A stretch of DNA of 64,000 bases, from the NCBI GenBank assembly GCA_038087015.1, contig JASBNA010000078.1, positions 62,001-126,000 on the forward strand, written 5' to 3'. The notes beneath the pieces are model-generated. The model saw nothing but the letters and a program-made list of their open reading frames with translations, had not been told where the DNA came from and did no database searches. This document shows, in pieces, positions 35,844 to 47,548 of this stretch. The DNA is from Cerrena zonata (Eukaryota > Basidiomycota > Agaricomycetes > Polyporales > Cerrenaceae). Positions within the stretch are counted from its first letter, which is position 1. Every line of letters starts with the position of its first letter. A program made the translations under genes and the position numbers.

Positions 35844-37494
35844 TTAAAAGACTGTACCGTCACTCTCGATCTCAATCGGTGGACCGCCGGTTGCAGGTCG
35901 TTTCTGTTTCGCGATTTCGCGTCCGCCTTTCCAGGTTGCGCTTTCGAGGACTTGGGCGAGGGTGAGTTGTTCTCGTCTAAGACCCAGTTTAGCACGGATG
36001 GCATTGGCGATCCGGTCCCTGATACAAGAACATCAGTTGTCATCTTCTACACCATATCTAGAGTAGGCGTGACTTACAGTTCAATGACGGTCATAGCTCG
36101 CCATTCAATAATAGCAGGATGAGAGGGAAGTAGACGAGGGATATTCGAAGCAGGGTCGGGATAGAATGATGGTGCAAGTGCACCAGGCTTCAGAGATAAG
36201 ACACCAAGATCGAAGAGTAAACCACCTATGCAGGTGTCAATTACACAGTGCACCTCGTACAACACCAGATGTAACATACCATTACGATACTCAGGAAGAC
36301 CCGTCATATCCTCGATCCCCTCAAACTTCCACTTCAAAACCTTCTCAATAGGCTCTGTCAGACTGTACGTGATCCAACCTGTGAGCTTATGGAACGGGAC
36401 CAACTCATCGGCCTCGTTCACTACAGGTAGGCTTTCAACGCTTCGCAGGGCCAGACATCGCCTAGAGAAACACCGCCAAAGTTTGTCCGTGTTGCAGGCC
36501 AGATTGGTGCAAGACCCTCGATGAGAGCTCCCCAGAGAGAGGAGATGTGTACGGAGCGGGTTGAACCGTCGGCTTTCGATTCACTTTCGAGGAAATCTGT
36601 ATTTAAGGGAGTGTCAGCCAAGTGAATGCAATCGTCGCAGGATCGCGTACCAACAAGGTTCCCAGGTCGAGCAGATGTACCGAAATATGTCGGGCTAGCC
36701 TTGAGTGCTTTGCTTAGGTTCTGGAGCAATGACGTTCGACCCGTCAATGCCGACCATAGGGTTCGTCTCGCTGACTTGCATAGCGGACGCTGTTGCCTCG
36801 GTCGTGATCTTTGCAAGACCCTCAGCTGACAGAGCGACAACATTAACCAAGAACCACTTGGTCTAATGATGAAGTACTACTCACCATCGACCTGATGCGG
36901 ATTCTCCTTACTCCCCGAAAAGAAGCCCTCCTCAAACATATTGATACTCGCCACCCCCAATCCCTCAGATCGACTAAACTTCTTACCCGATCGACTTTCT
37001 AGGTATGACCATGTGTTTCCTGCACCAGCATCCAGAAGGACAGAAACAAGGAAGAGATCGATGAGTCGTCTGCAGATCTCTTTCGTGTCTGGAGGGTTAG
37101 GCGATGCCTTCCATTTGGCTATGAGAGGGAATACTCGAGGTCTACCTGCATCTAGGTGTCGCCATCGACCATGAGGTGGGATCTACACGCATATAGTCAG
37201 GATCCGAGGAGAGATGTGATTGAGGGGTTCGACTTACCGAGGCGTAGTTAGTACCAAAGTCCCGCTATTTAGGCTGAGTCAACGTGAAGTTAATGGTACA
37301 ACTGAACGGCTTACTTGGATGATACTCAAGCAGAACTCAGCAACATCGTTCTCCTTTTTCGGATGATACTTAAAGTACTGCAACTCTCCCTTCTTGGCGA
37401 GTTCATGCACTTTGCTGCACCGCTCCCGGATCGCCGGAAGCGTACGAAGGTATGCAGCAGTCTGCTGTGGAGACAAGGGTTGGCCAAAGTTCAT
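35844..37494 (-). CDS. URC4: URC4-like DUF1688 protein (uracil catabolism), with two apparent frameshifts
   Basis: Seven exons, complement(35844-36018, 36078-36225, 36280-36596, 36651-36825, 36885-37182, 37238-37264, 37315-37494), cover the whole DUF1688 family: T-A-A-Y-L-R-T-L-P-A-I-R-E-R-C at the start, R-D-F-G-T-N-Y-A-S-I-P-P-H-G-R-W-R-H, V-P-F-H-K-L-T-G-W, G-L-P-E-Y-R-N-G-G-L-L and the terminal G-G-P-P-I-E-I-E-S-D-G-T-V-F. In Lachancea kluyveri URC4 belongs to the pyrimidine-catabolic URC pathway. Two exons do not keep phase. Exon 36651-36825 has one base too many near 36740 (after G-I-D-G), and exon 36280-36596 is one base short near 36424 (after L-K-A-Y-L). As written, the first leads to an early stop. 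Both involve short G runs, so sequencing error and pseudogene decay are both possible. Confidence 0.82.
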
Positions 37495-37929
37495 CGTAGT
37501 CAAAGTTCAGGAGATCGTGAGGTGATTGGGAGAGAGATACGCGGACCTTGGACAGAGCATGGTGAGTGCATGGTGGTGGTCGGCTTGGAGTACCGACCCA
37601 CCAGCGCCGGTTGAATGTATTCAAACCGAGTGTGATAACGGGCAGATATGATAATTATCATGCCCATTATCTTTCAGACACCAAGGCTGGAGTGTTCATA
37701 GTGGTACATGATGTAAATACATGAGTCGGGTCGCACTTTGTGGTCGGTGCTCTTATCAAGTCTACGTCTACACCGAGCTTCTCTATTCTACCGGGACGAG
37801 TGATCTCCTCGACCGCCGCTCCTAGTCTCTCAGAACTCACCTCGAGTGTGATTGGACAGCAGACAGAGGGAAGCAAAATCAATCAGACAAATACAATAAC
37901 ATAGTTTACCAATTTCAGATTATAAGGTT
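37495..37929. other. Gene-free stretch
   Basis: About 435 bases between the URC4-like start and the histidinol-phosphatase stop, both on the minus strand. It should hold the URC4-like promoter and the HIS2 3' untranslated region. The frames present have no domain. Confidence 0.4.
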
Positions 37930-38980
37930 CTAGCTGATATTGTTGGCTTTGCTCCAGAAAGAGTCTTCCCACCAATTACCCGCTACCTTTCTCGAACCTA
38001 CAAATCGACCACCAATATTAGGCTCCTGAGATCTTTCCAAATACCACATTTCTTTGATTCCAACCGTGCAGGCGTATTCCAGCAGCCGAGGATAATTCAA
38101 ACCAACGGCATGGGGGCCGTGACTGTCATCTGACAACGCAAAGCGGCCACCGTGTTCTTTTATGACCTATTAATCTTGTCATTTAGGAAATATCCTCGGA
38201 GAAAGAAGAGGTGAGGTGTACGTACTGCAACGACGTCTTCACCCGGATAAGCAGTAGACCAGCCCTTTCGGAAGGCCGCTGCGTTGAGTTCGAATAAAGC
38301 TCCGTAGTCACTAGCAAATTGGATGTTCCGTATTACTTTCTCCCAGACTGTTGGGTATTTCTCTAGAGATAGGTCCGGAGTATACAAGCGACAAAGATCG
38401 AAGTGGCCGATAATTTCAGGATGCAAATGATTCATCAAATCGTACTGTGCATCAAAGTACGCGCAAAGGTATGCCTCGAGTTGTTTCGAAGGATCCGAGG
38501 AGCAGCTAGCAACCGCTCTCTGATACGTTTCCAAGTCAAAGTCGATCGGAATACCATTGACATGATGTGTGGAGCCAACGATATATTCGATACGCCTTCT
38601 TTGGGATTGCAAAAGGGATTTCAGAGGATGAATATCTGCAGGTAAAATGTATTCGGTTTCGAGCCCGATAAGAAGAGTGATTTGGTCCGAATAGACCTCC
38701 TGTAGTCTGTGTGCTTCGTCGATAAAATTGCTAAATTGCAAGGCGAGGTCTTGGGGTGACAGACCATCCTTTAAGATGATCCTTAGACTAATTCCTGTCT
38801 CGCAGAGCCAAGTGAAAGTACCTCTTCGGGGTAGAGGTCGGTTATGCGATAGCGAGGGACATGCTCGGTCAAGCCAAATACACGGAAACCTTGACGTATG
38901 GCTTCAAGTATTACTTCTTCCAGAGTACCTTTTGCATGTTTGCAAAATTGGCCAGAGTGAGAGTGGTGACTGTGAGGCAT
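37930..38980 (-). CDS. HIS2: Histidinol-phosphatase (PHP family)
   Basis: Three exons, complement(37930-38166, 38226-38768, 38822-38980), give 312 residues. The N-terminus M-P-H-S-H-H-S-H-S-G-Q-F-C is the metal-binding H-S-H motif of PHP phosphoesterases. It is followed by G-L-T-E-H, a G-L-E-T-E-Y block, V-G-S-T-H-H-V-N-G-I-P-I-D-F-D, the G-H-F-D-L metal-ligand motif and L-S-D-D-S-H-G. The enzyme removes phosphate from L-histidinol phosphate, the penultimate part of histidine synthesis, in the cytosol. Length and motif order match yeast His2. All motifs are intact. Confidence 0.95.
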
Positions 38981-40283
38981 AGTAAAAGTGAAAGGTTAAG
39001 GTCGGCTTCGTCGGAAGTGACTACCGTGATACTTGCATGTTCTCACGGGAAGTAACTTGTCCACCATCTACCACCACCAGATCTGGAGGCGATATACTAA
39101 CATTCACAAACCATTAATCAAGAACATGCGTGTGCAAGCTGGTGGCTTTGAATTTGGACGTCATGGTTCTCTAATGGGAACATCATAGTCCTGGCTGGAA
39201 GGTTGCATTCCATCTCTTTCTAGACATCCCGAAACTTCTCGTAACACGTTCATTCTTGTTGGACCAGAGTCATCTAGACTCGACCCTCCTTCATATTACC
39301 ACACATCCACATCGATGCTGTATAGCATTGACAGTGCACATGACTTCGTTTGTCCTGTTAATACTCTATATGACGGTGGTCGAAGTTCGAGGTATGGTGA
39401 GCCTGAGACTTCTGTACTAACTCTCTTCTATGTCCACATAAGTTCCTCACCTTACGAGACCCCCAACTCTTTTCAGTTGTATCCGGCTATCTGCGAGTAT
39501 AAACTAGGCATCAAAGTGTGAGTCTACGTGAAGACGCCACCTACTGACTACGACTATCTTTTCCTCCGGAGTTCGAAGAGTATGATGATGCCATTTCTGA
39601 CCCTACAGCTTCTTCTTTCCCGCTTTGGTCCCATTGAGGTACTGAATCTCGCCCATCCGTCCGCCATCAGCGAACTCGTGCCATGTCCATTTCATATCTG
39701 CTTGCTTCTATTTGACGGTACATCACATAGAGGTCGGTCGGATGCAGCGGTCCTGATGGCAATATTATCTTCTGCTACCTGCCCCTTTCTACTGACGAAA
39801 GATGCGCTCAACTGGCCCCGCTCTAACAGAGTTCCCCAACACCTTCATACAATGTCGAAGCAAGTCTAAATGATCATCAACCTTCTGGAACCATTGCAAC
39901 GAGATTCTGAGCTTCGACACGATCCTACCGGTTCCGAAAACAGATATCCTAGGACTTAGAGCGCAGCGATAAGTATGTATAACAATATTGCAAAGATGAA
40001 ATGGTGTATGATATGCCAGAGAAATGAAGGACATATGGCGATACCATGGAAAACTTGTAAAGCTACGTGGCTCGGTAAACATGTCGTTCGCTATTTTTGT
40101 GTCTGCAAATATTGACGTAGTGATCGACCAAGGTAATAGTAGTATACAATAAGATAACAAAAAATGCAAGTGTAAATAAGTGTTCTCATATGCGTAGCTC
40201 TATGAATATGGGTTAAGGCGGAGTCCACCTGTGTAGAATGCATGCAATAAAATACGATCCAGGAAATATTGCAAATACGTCAA
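38981..40283. other. Gene-free stretch with possible coding relics
   Basis: About 1.3 kb between the HIS2 start and the stop of the MFS gene. Two adjacent plus-strand frames (39315-39521 and 39528-39869) look weakly protein-like. They have no recognised domain, switch frame and lack a good splice chain. They could be remnants of a lost gene; I do not call one. Confidence 0.35.
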
Positions 40284-42411
40284 CTATGCTTGATTCGATG
40301 GCGGCCGGTTTTTACTTCTGAAGAATAAGAAGCTTGACGTTGACATACACACTACACCCCCACAAAGACAGACCTAAAGCCGCAAGTTAATGAACTCGTT
40401 CACAAGCCATAAATAGATTTAGGAAATGGCTTACTCCCGCAAAAACCAGAGCTTTCCACCAAGTCAACGAACTATCGTCATGGGTCGATTTACCCAGCAG
40501 TTCTCCAGCAATAGGGTTGCCGACGAGGTTCGCCACTGCCACCATGGTAAAGGCAAAACCCATACGAACACTAGAAGCAATGACCCAATGTAAGAATGAC
40601 ATAAAGAAGGGATCATTCCAAATTATAGCAACGTACCCCAGTTCACTGAGCTCCTTGCACATCATCGCAAGAAGCGACGGAATAAGCGAAATATCTATCG
40701 AGAATGGTCAGAATTCAGCATGTGATCCCCCGTGTGTGCCCCAAAAGGCGCATGTCAAGACTTACACGCTCCCGTTGAGAATCCGAAGAATGCCGCCACA
40801 ACCACAGCCCCAGGCCCATCGCGAACACCAAAAATTCCGAACAGAACGGCAGCAGAGGTGAGCATCGATGGTATCATGATCTTATATACCCCAAGTCTGT
40901 CCGCAAGGGCAGTAGGTAATAACCGTCCCAGAATGCTGCCCGCGTTCATTATTGTGAGCTATAATGAAAGTGTTATGATCCGTATTCAATCACTGCGCGG
41001 GGATAAAGGCTGATTGGTTTCACTTACGCAGTCTGATGCCAGGCTCTGTGAGATTCCTTTGTCTATCGTATAGAGCTGATAATAGAAAACTAGAAAGGGG
41101 AAGTCAGCCAACAGGTCTATAGTCTTTTTGGCATTCAGTAGACTTACACGGAATGAACATTCCCAGATTGGTGAGAAACGCCCTTCAAAGTAAAATAAAC
41201 TCAACACGAAAGGTTCACAACGAACTATGAACAAGAATATCCTCACCCCAATATAGACCAAAGGTAGGCCCCATTCCAGGCGATCGTCTTGAACATAGGC
41301 CAAGTCAGTTTGGGTTTGTTCGCACTTGGCGCGTAATTCGTGCGCATGAGCGCGTTCGCTCCCAGCAACATGACACCGATGAGTGCGCCACTGACACGGA
41401 CACCCCCCGTGAATCCCATGCGAGGATTCTGGAATAGATGGTTGAGCATAATGGGAAAGACAATTCCACCCGCGGAAGCTCCTGTGGCGACGATCCCGAT
41501 GGCGAGAGCTCGATGGGCCTTGAAGTGGTGCGATATTACGCTAATGGACGGTAGAAAGGCCATGCCAAGGCCTATGCCCATGCCAACCGCCTGAGCGAGA
41601 AAAACCTACGAACGGAGAAATAACGACATGTTACAGCCTGTGTTGGATCCGAGGTTGGGCCAGACTCACTTGCCAATATTGCTGTTCGTGCGTGAGCGAA
41701 AGCATGAATATACAAAATATGTAAACGATCGCGCCGCCAATTTCCAGATGATGGCTAAAGGTTATACACAGTTTAGCGTATCGTTTCAGTGAATTGACAA
41801 CCGCGTAACTCACAAATAGCCACTGTCAAACGCTCTGCCGACGAAAAGCCCTGGCGCGTACATCAGGAACAGCTGCAGGCTTCCTATCCAACTAGGGAAC
41901 ATTAGTCAGAAACTGACGTTAACCAGCCACGATTCTACACATGGACATACCTAATGTCGGATGGGGAACTGTTCACTAGGAATTGTCGAGTATAGAAATC
42001 TGAAGAAGGACTGTCATTTCCGTTTTTCAAAGTCGGGCAGAAGATTAATACCCACCTTGATAAACTCCAAACGCATTGACGTATCTGGCAGCGTTCTAAT
42101 TAATTTCATACCATTCTAGAACCCGAAACATGCTTACCCAAACGTGCAGAACTGCACCATCCAACTGTACATGGGTAACGAGAGTTAGAGGCATGCTGAT
42201 TGGTTAACAGTACAGAGTATGATACGTACGCCCCAGCAAGAGTCATGTAGTTCCAAGATGACTGTCCGTCCACGGGCGCAGGTTTCATCGCTGTCTCTGA
42301 CGAGGGAGATGCACTCTCTTCTGAAGGAGCAGCATTGGTTTGCACGGGCTTGAGAGAGAGCTTTGAAGGCTTATACTTTTCGTGGAGTGTTGATGTTTGA
42401 GAGTCGGACAT
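40284..42411 (-). CDS. MFS transporter, monocarboxylate-porter type
   Basis: Thirteen exons, complement(40284-40373, 40435-40570, 40637-40694, 40766-40958, 41028-41089, 41148-41182, 41247-41605, 41670-41754, 41814-41891, 41951-41999, 42056-42084, 42138-42164, 42230-42411), give 460 residues. A hydrophilic Ser/Pro-rich N-terminal tail precedes twelve predicted helices. Family marks are Y-V-N-A-F-G-V-Y-Q, S-P-S-D-I-S-W-I-G-S-L-Q, A-I-G-I-V-A-T-G-A-S-A-G-G-I-V-F-P and N-A-G-S-I-L-G-R-L-L-P. This is the fungal MCT-like (SLC16) group, whose substrates include monocarboxylates, riboflavin and polyamine-like compounds; most members have no known substrate. All exons keep phase. The short exons 42138-42164 and 42056-42084 are supported by the conserved first helix. 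Confidence 0.88.
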
Positions 42412-43594
42412 GTCGCGACCATTCCAATACCAAAGTGGACGAAGGTGAGGGGAAGAGGTGAAAGAGCAGATGATGGAAATGGAGGCCTTTCAAATGGCAA
42501 CACGAGGGGTGATCGAGATGATTGCGCGTGAGCCGTCGAATGACGATTGGCGGGAGAATCTAGACATGCGGACCCTATACTGGCAGACACACCTTGTTTT
42601 CACTTGCCGGGACGACTGTATACGGGCAGTATGAGATCAAAGAAGCAATTAGAGTACCCCAGCTTGGGAATCGGGTCTCCAAGAAGTTAATCTTATCCCT
42701 AACGGTCGGCTTGGTACATGTCAACTAGGACCTAGACAGTGGTAAAACGTGCACCCAGACTGTTTGAACTAAGCGGTTGAGTTGCAAATCCCGACATGAA
42801 ACCCGTAGGCTCACGGACATCAAGGCGGGTAATTGGCAGCTGTGAACGGGCCTAGGAACAGGATTGTGCGGCACTCACGAAGAACGGTGCGTGAGATTGC
42901 AGGTATGCGAGATCTGGAAACCGCCATTCAAAGGGTGGAATGTTGACGAGGAAGGTTCAGTGATTGACGTCCCCTGCCATATGAACGCAAATTCAGTCTG
43001 CCGAGCTCCCACCGTAGCATCAATATCCGCTTTATTACCTATTTGGAACATCCCGGGTCAGTAGCACCTCCTCAAACCGTTTAGGAAAATAAATACACCG
43101 AGCGAATCATGTTCTATAGCTAAATGCCACTTGCAGCAACACGCTTGCCTAACTGACTGTATAGTTGCCGACATGGTTGCGTTTAGATGTTGCATCGAAC
43201 AACACGAGGTTGTGAGAAGATGGAAAGTGTCACAATGATTCCTATACAAAATCATGTTTCCGTAATGCCGGTCCCAGCAAAATCGGCCCTTCTTCGAGTC
43301 TTCGAGGCTGGCGGAGAGTACGCATGGTCGATAGTTCCAATCGTTCACCTCCGTCCCGATTAGGTATGTATCTGAATAAGAATATTTCTATTGTAGAACG
43401 AACACCTTCATAAGGCGAATATTTCGCCGGCGAATTACGTCGGGCAGAAGTAATAGACCGGGCACGGTAGATTGCAACAACAGAACTTGACGGGCGCAGT
43501 TGCGAATGTCATTTTAAGCCGAACTAGGATTAATTCGCCGATCACAGATTATGTGGTCGCCGTGGTCGACGACAGGACTAGGTCAGTCTACATT
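42412..43594. other. Gene-free stretch
   Basis: About 1.2 kb between the MFS start and the ferredoxin stop (both minus strand). It should hold the MFS promoter near 42.4-42.7 kb. Open frames such as 43058-43348 have no domain. No repeat or RNA gene was recognised. Confidence 0.4.
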
Positions 43595-44553
<959 letters not shown>

Positions 44554-44840
44554 CGTGAAGTGTCCCTGTTGGCAGTGAGACGTATACGGTGATATTAGGA
44601 GATGAGTATGGTGCGTCAGAAGTCAGTTATGGGGAGTCCAGTTGTATCGTAACAGTAAAGGCAAGTTGGAAGCCGACGATGACATACACCAAAAACAAAT
44701 TACTATTTACTCGATCACGTGTATTTGGGCGCCTAAGCTATAAGGATCGATCGTCCTAAAACGGTATTAGGGTTGTCCACCTACAAGCTACTGTGACGAT
44801 TCCGCAGCGGACCTGGCTCGTCACGCATAGTCCTATTACC
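44554..44840. promoter_or_regulatory. Bidirectional promoter, partly repeated upstream of the second exonuclease gene
   Basis: The 287 bases separate the divergent ferredoxin and exonuclease starts. The right part (from 44678, starting GATGACATACA) recurs about 1520 bases further on (46198). It carries the same landmarks in order: a GGATCGATC box, TTAGGGTTGTCCAC, GTGACGATTCCGCAGCG and ATTACC before the ATG. The promoter was therefore copied with the gene. Confidence 0.6.
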
Positions 44841-46028
44841 ATGTCTGAGCCTGAAGTCGAAGTCGAAAAGACCGCAGTGGAGACCTCTGACAACCCTCAA
44901 GAGAAGACAGAGCCGAAAGAAATATTCAATGCTCCATACACATACGTCGAGACCTACAATCAACTCGCCGATGCTGTCTTGATCCTCTCGCGATCACCTT
45001 ACCTCGCAGTTGATTGTGAGGGCTATGACATAGCCCAACCCGATGGGAAGCTCTCTCTTCTCACAATTGGGACAGCCGAAGCACGCGACCTCTTTGTCAT
45101 TGATGTGCTCAACATCAAGGACAAAGAGGAGGCGTCTGTCGTCGATTTTGTCGCGCTTCTCACAAATGAAGCCATTCCCAAGATCATGTGGGATGGAAGA
45201 GGTGACTTTGTAGAGATCTCTGATTGGTATGGTATAGAGATGCAAGGAATCCTGGACCTCCAGATCGCTGAAATAACGGCTCGGACTCTACGACATGAAA
45301 CAGAGTCAATTCGATTCAAACGATTCGTCCATTCACTACACTACGACTGGGATACAGTCCACAACAACCCGAACCTGTTTAGTGATATCCATATCCTTCG
45401 TGGCCTAGATGGCGTTGTACGCTATCATAAACTCGGTGAAAATCTCGCAAAAGATAGTGTGTATACTTTATATCATCACTACCCAGCTCGAGCTCATCGA
45501 TGTTTTTATGTAGCCGAGGTTGTTACTATGCATAAGGCGGGAGAGAGCGGACGTTGGATGGAACGTCCCCTCCCTGATCGCCTCATACAATATGCGGCGA
45601 ACGATGTATATCTCATCGCTACCGTCTACACTTACTTCACGGAGAGGGGATGGATTCAAGAGGAGCTAAAAGAACAGACTTCCCGCTATGTCAACACAGA
45701 GAAAACTAGGGAACACAAACAAAGACGACAAGAAATCGGCGCTGCTCGCTTTCTTCCGCTGGGCGTATTGAGTGACCCGTCTGCATCGGGTGATCCTCTC
45801 TATGTCTGTTCATGGTGCGAGAGGTTGTTGGACATCATCTCCTTCCAACACTATACCGTTGTTCAGCGGACATCCGGCAAGAGGGGTAAGAAGAAATCGA
45901 AGAAGAGTCGTCAAGGTAGCGCCACTACACGTTCTTTGCGACGCAAACCATGTTGCCGTGTCTGCGTGGTTTCCGCCATGAAGAGTGAAGTGAGCATCAA
46001 TGATGAGTGGATTACCATCGAGACCTGA
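44841..46028 (+). CDS. DEDDy 3'-5' exonuclease with C-terminal Cys motifs, copy A
   Basis: Two exons (44841-45456 and 45514-46028) give 376 residues. The RNase D/WRN-like exonuclease domain has motif I V-D-C-E-G, motif II W-D-G-R-G-D-F, and motif III Q-Y-A-A-N-D-V-Y with the catalytic Tyr and Asp, so the DEDDy set looks complete. After the domain come a basic Lys/Arg linker and two Cys pairs (C-S-W-C and C-C-R-V-C), a plausible zinc-binding tail. The family trims RNA or DNA from the 3' end; the target here is unknown. No presequence was seen. The intron (45457-45513) is 57 nt and stop-free, so an unspliced message would still be open but would carry 19 extra residues just before motif III. 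A close tandem copy follows. Confidence 0.85.
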   Translation: MSEPEVEVEKTAVETSDNPQEKTEPKEIFNAPYTYVETYNQLADAVLILSRSPYLAVDCEGYDIAQPDGKLSLLTIGTAEARDLFVIDVLNIKDKEEASVVDFVALLTNEAIPKIMWDGRGDFVEISDWYGIEMQGILDLQIAEITARTLRHETESIRFKRFVHSLHYDWDTVHNNPNLFSDIHILRGLDGVVRYHKLGENLAKDSVYTLYHHYPARAHRCFYVAEVVTMHKAGESGRWMERPLPDRLIQYAANDVYLIATVYTYFTERGWIQEELKEQTSRYVNTEKTREHKQRRQEIGAARFLPLGVLSDPSASGDPLYVCSWCERLLDIISFQHYTVVQRTSGKRGKKKSKKSRQGSATTRSLRRKPCCRVCVVSAMKSEVSINDEWITIET

Positions 46029-46359
46029 TGTCTTTCTGTCCCGTCCATCTCCACAATTGACCCTGTTCCTCATGTTTTCGTTCCCCTCTCTCCGTTTTCT
46101 AACCCCTTTTTGAAATAATGACCTATGTATTTGTAGCATCTCTGCCACAAAGTCACTATCATACATACATGATACTAGTATAGTCAAGTCAGAACCCGAT
46201 GACATACATCAAAAACAAATCACGTGTCTAAGGGCGTTTATGCTTTAGGGATCGATCATCCCAAAATGGCATTAGGGTTGTCCACTGTCTACCTCTCTCT
46301 CTCAGCTGTGACGATTCCGCAGCGAATCTGGCTCGTCCGACACACAGAGTCTCATTACC
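46029..46359. other. Spacer between tandem exonuclease genes, with copied promoter
   Basis: The left half is the 3' untranslated region of copy A. It resembles the DNA after copy B (for example CTGTCCCGTCCATCTCCA and a TTTGAAATAAT near 46111 and 47643). The right half, from 46198, is a diverged copy of the DNA upstream of copy A. Confidence 0.6.
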
Positions 46360-47548
46360 ATGTCTGAGCGTGGAGTCGAGAAGCACGCAGTAGGGGCATC
46401 TGGAAAATCTCAAGAGAAGGCGGATGCACAGCCGAAAGAAATATTCAATGCTCCATACACATTCGTAGAGACCTACAATCAACTCGCCGATGCTGTCTTG
46501 ATCCTCTCGCGATCACCATATCTCGTAGTTGATTGTGAGGGCTATGACATAGCCCAACCCGATGGGAAGCTCTCTCTCCTCACAATTGGGACAGCCGAAG
46601 CACGCGATCTCTTTGTCATTGATGTGCTCAACATCAAAGACAAAGAGGAAGCGTCTGTCGTCGATTTACTCGCTCTCTTCACAAATGAAGCCATTCCCAA
46701 AATCATGTGGGATGGAAGGGGTGATTTTGTGGAGATCTTTGATTGGTATGGTGTAGAAATGCAGGGCATCTTGGATCTCCAGATTGCCGAAGTAGCGAAA
46801 CAGGCCCGTCATGAAACAGAGCCAACCCGACAGGCAAGATTCGCTCGTCAGCTACAATACGGCTGGAAGGCAGTGCGCAAACACAAGGAGCTGTTCAGTG
46901 GGATACATATTCTCCCTGGCCTAGACGGCGTTGTACGCTCTTATAAGCTCGGTGAACATCTCGCGAAAGATAGTGTGTATATTCTATACAATTGCTACAA
47001 CGCTCTGCGCTCATCGACGTGTTTCTGTAGCCGAGGTTGTTGCTATGCATAGGGCGGGAGAGAGTGGACGTTGGATGGAACGTCCCCTCCCTGAACGCCT
47101 TATACAATATGCGGCGAATGACGTATATCTCATCGCCGTGGTCTACACCTTCTTTTTGGAGAAGAAGTGGATCCAGAAGGAGCTAAAGGCACAGTCTTAC
47201 CGTTACATCAACGCAGAAAAAACTCGGGAGGACAAACAAAGGCGACAACAGATTGGTGCTTCCCGTCTTCTTCCATTGGGCGTATTGAGCGACCCATCTG
47301 CATTATATGGTACTCTCCACGTCTGTGCATGGTGCAAGAGGTTGTTGGATCTTGGATCCTTCCAACACTCCTCCTACACACAACCGACACCTGGCGAGAA
47401 GGGTAAGAAGTCGAAGAAGGGTCAAAAAGGTAACGTTGGCGGCAATACGCGTTCTTTGCGACGCAAACCATGCTGCCGTGTCTGCGTGGTTTCTGCCATG
47501 AAGAGTGAAGTGACCATCGACAAGGAGTGGATTATCGTCGTGACCTGA
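46360..47548 (+). CDS. DEDDy 3'-5' exonuclease with C-terminal Cys motifs, copy B
   Basis: Two exons (46360-46972 and 47031-47548) give 376 residues, the same length as copy A. Motif I V-D-C-E-G, motif II W-D-G-R-G-D-F, motif III Q-Y-A-A-N-D-V-Y and the tail Cys pairs (C-A-W-C and C-C-R-V-C) are all kept. The intron (46973-47030) is in the same place but is 58 nt, so here a retained intron would break the frame. The N-terminal tail, the stretch after motif II (about residues 145-175) and the basic linker differ most between copies, while the catalytic half is nearly identical. This fits a duplication with both copies still under selection. Confidence 0.85.

Noticed and set aside
36424..36480. 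A 53-nt intron that would bypass the second URC4 frame shift
   Set aside because: It would remove the conserved S-L-G-D-V-W-P-C block, so a one-base deletion is more likely.
41142..41149. GTGTAA donor for the MFS exon ending near 41148
   Set aside because: It breaks the frame; the adjacent GTAAGT donor restores I-P-F-F-Y-Y-Q.
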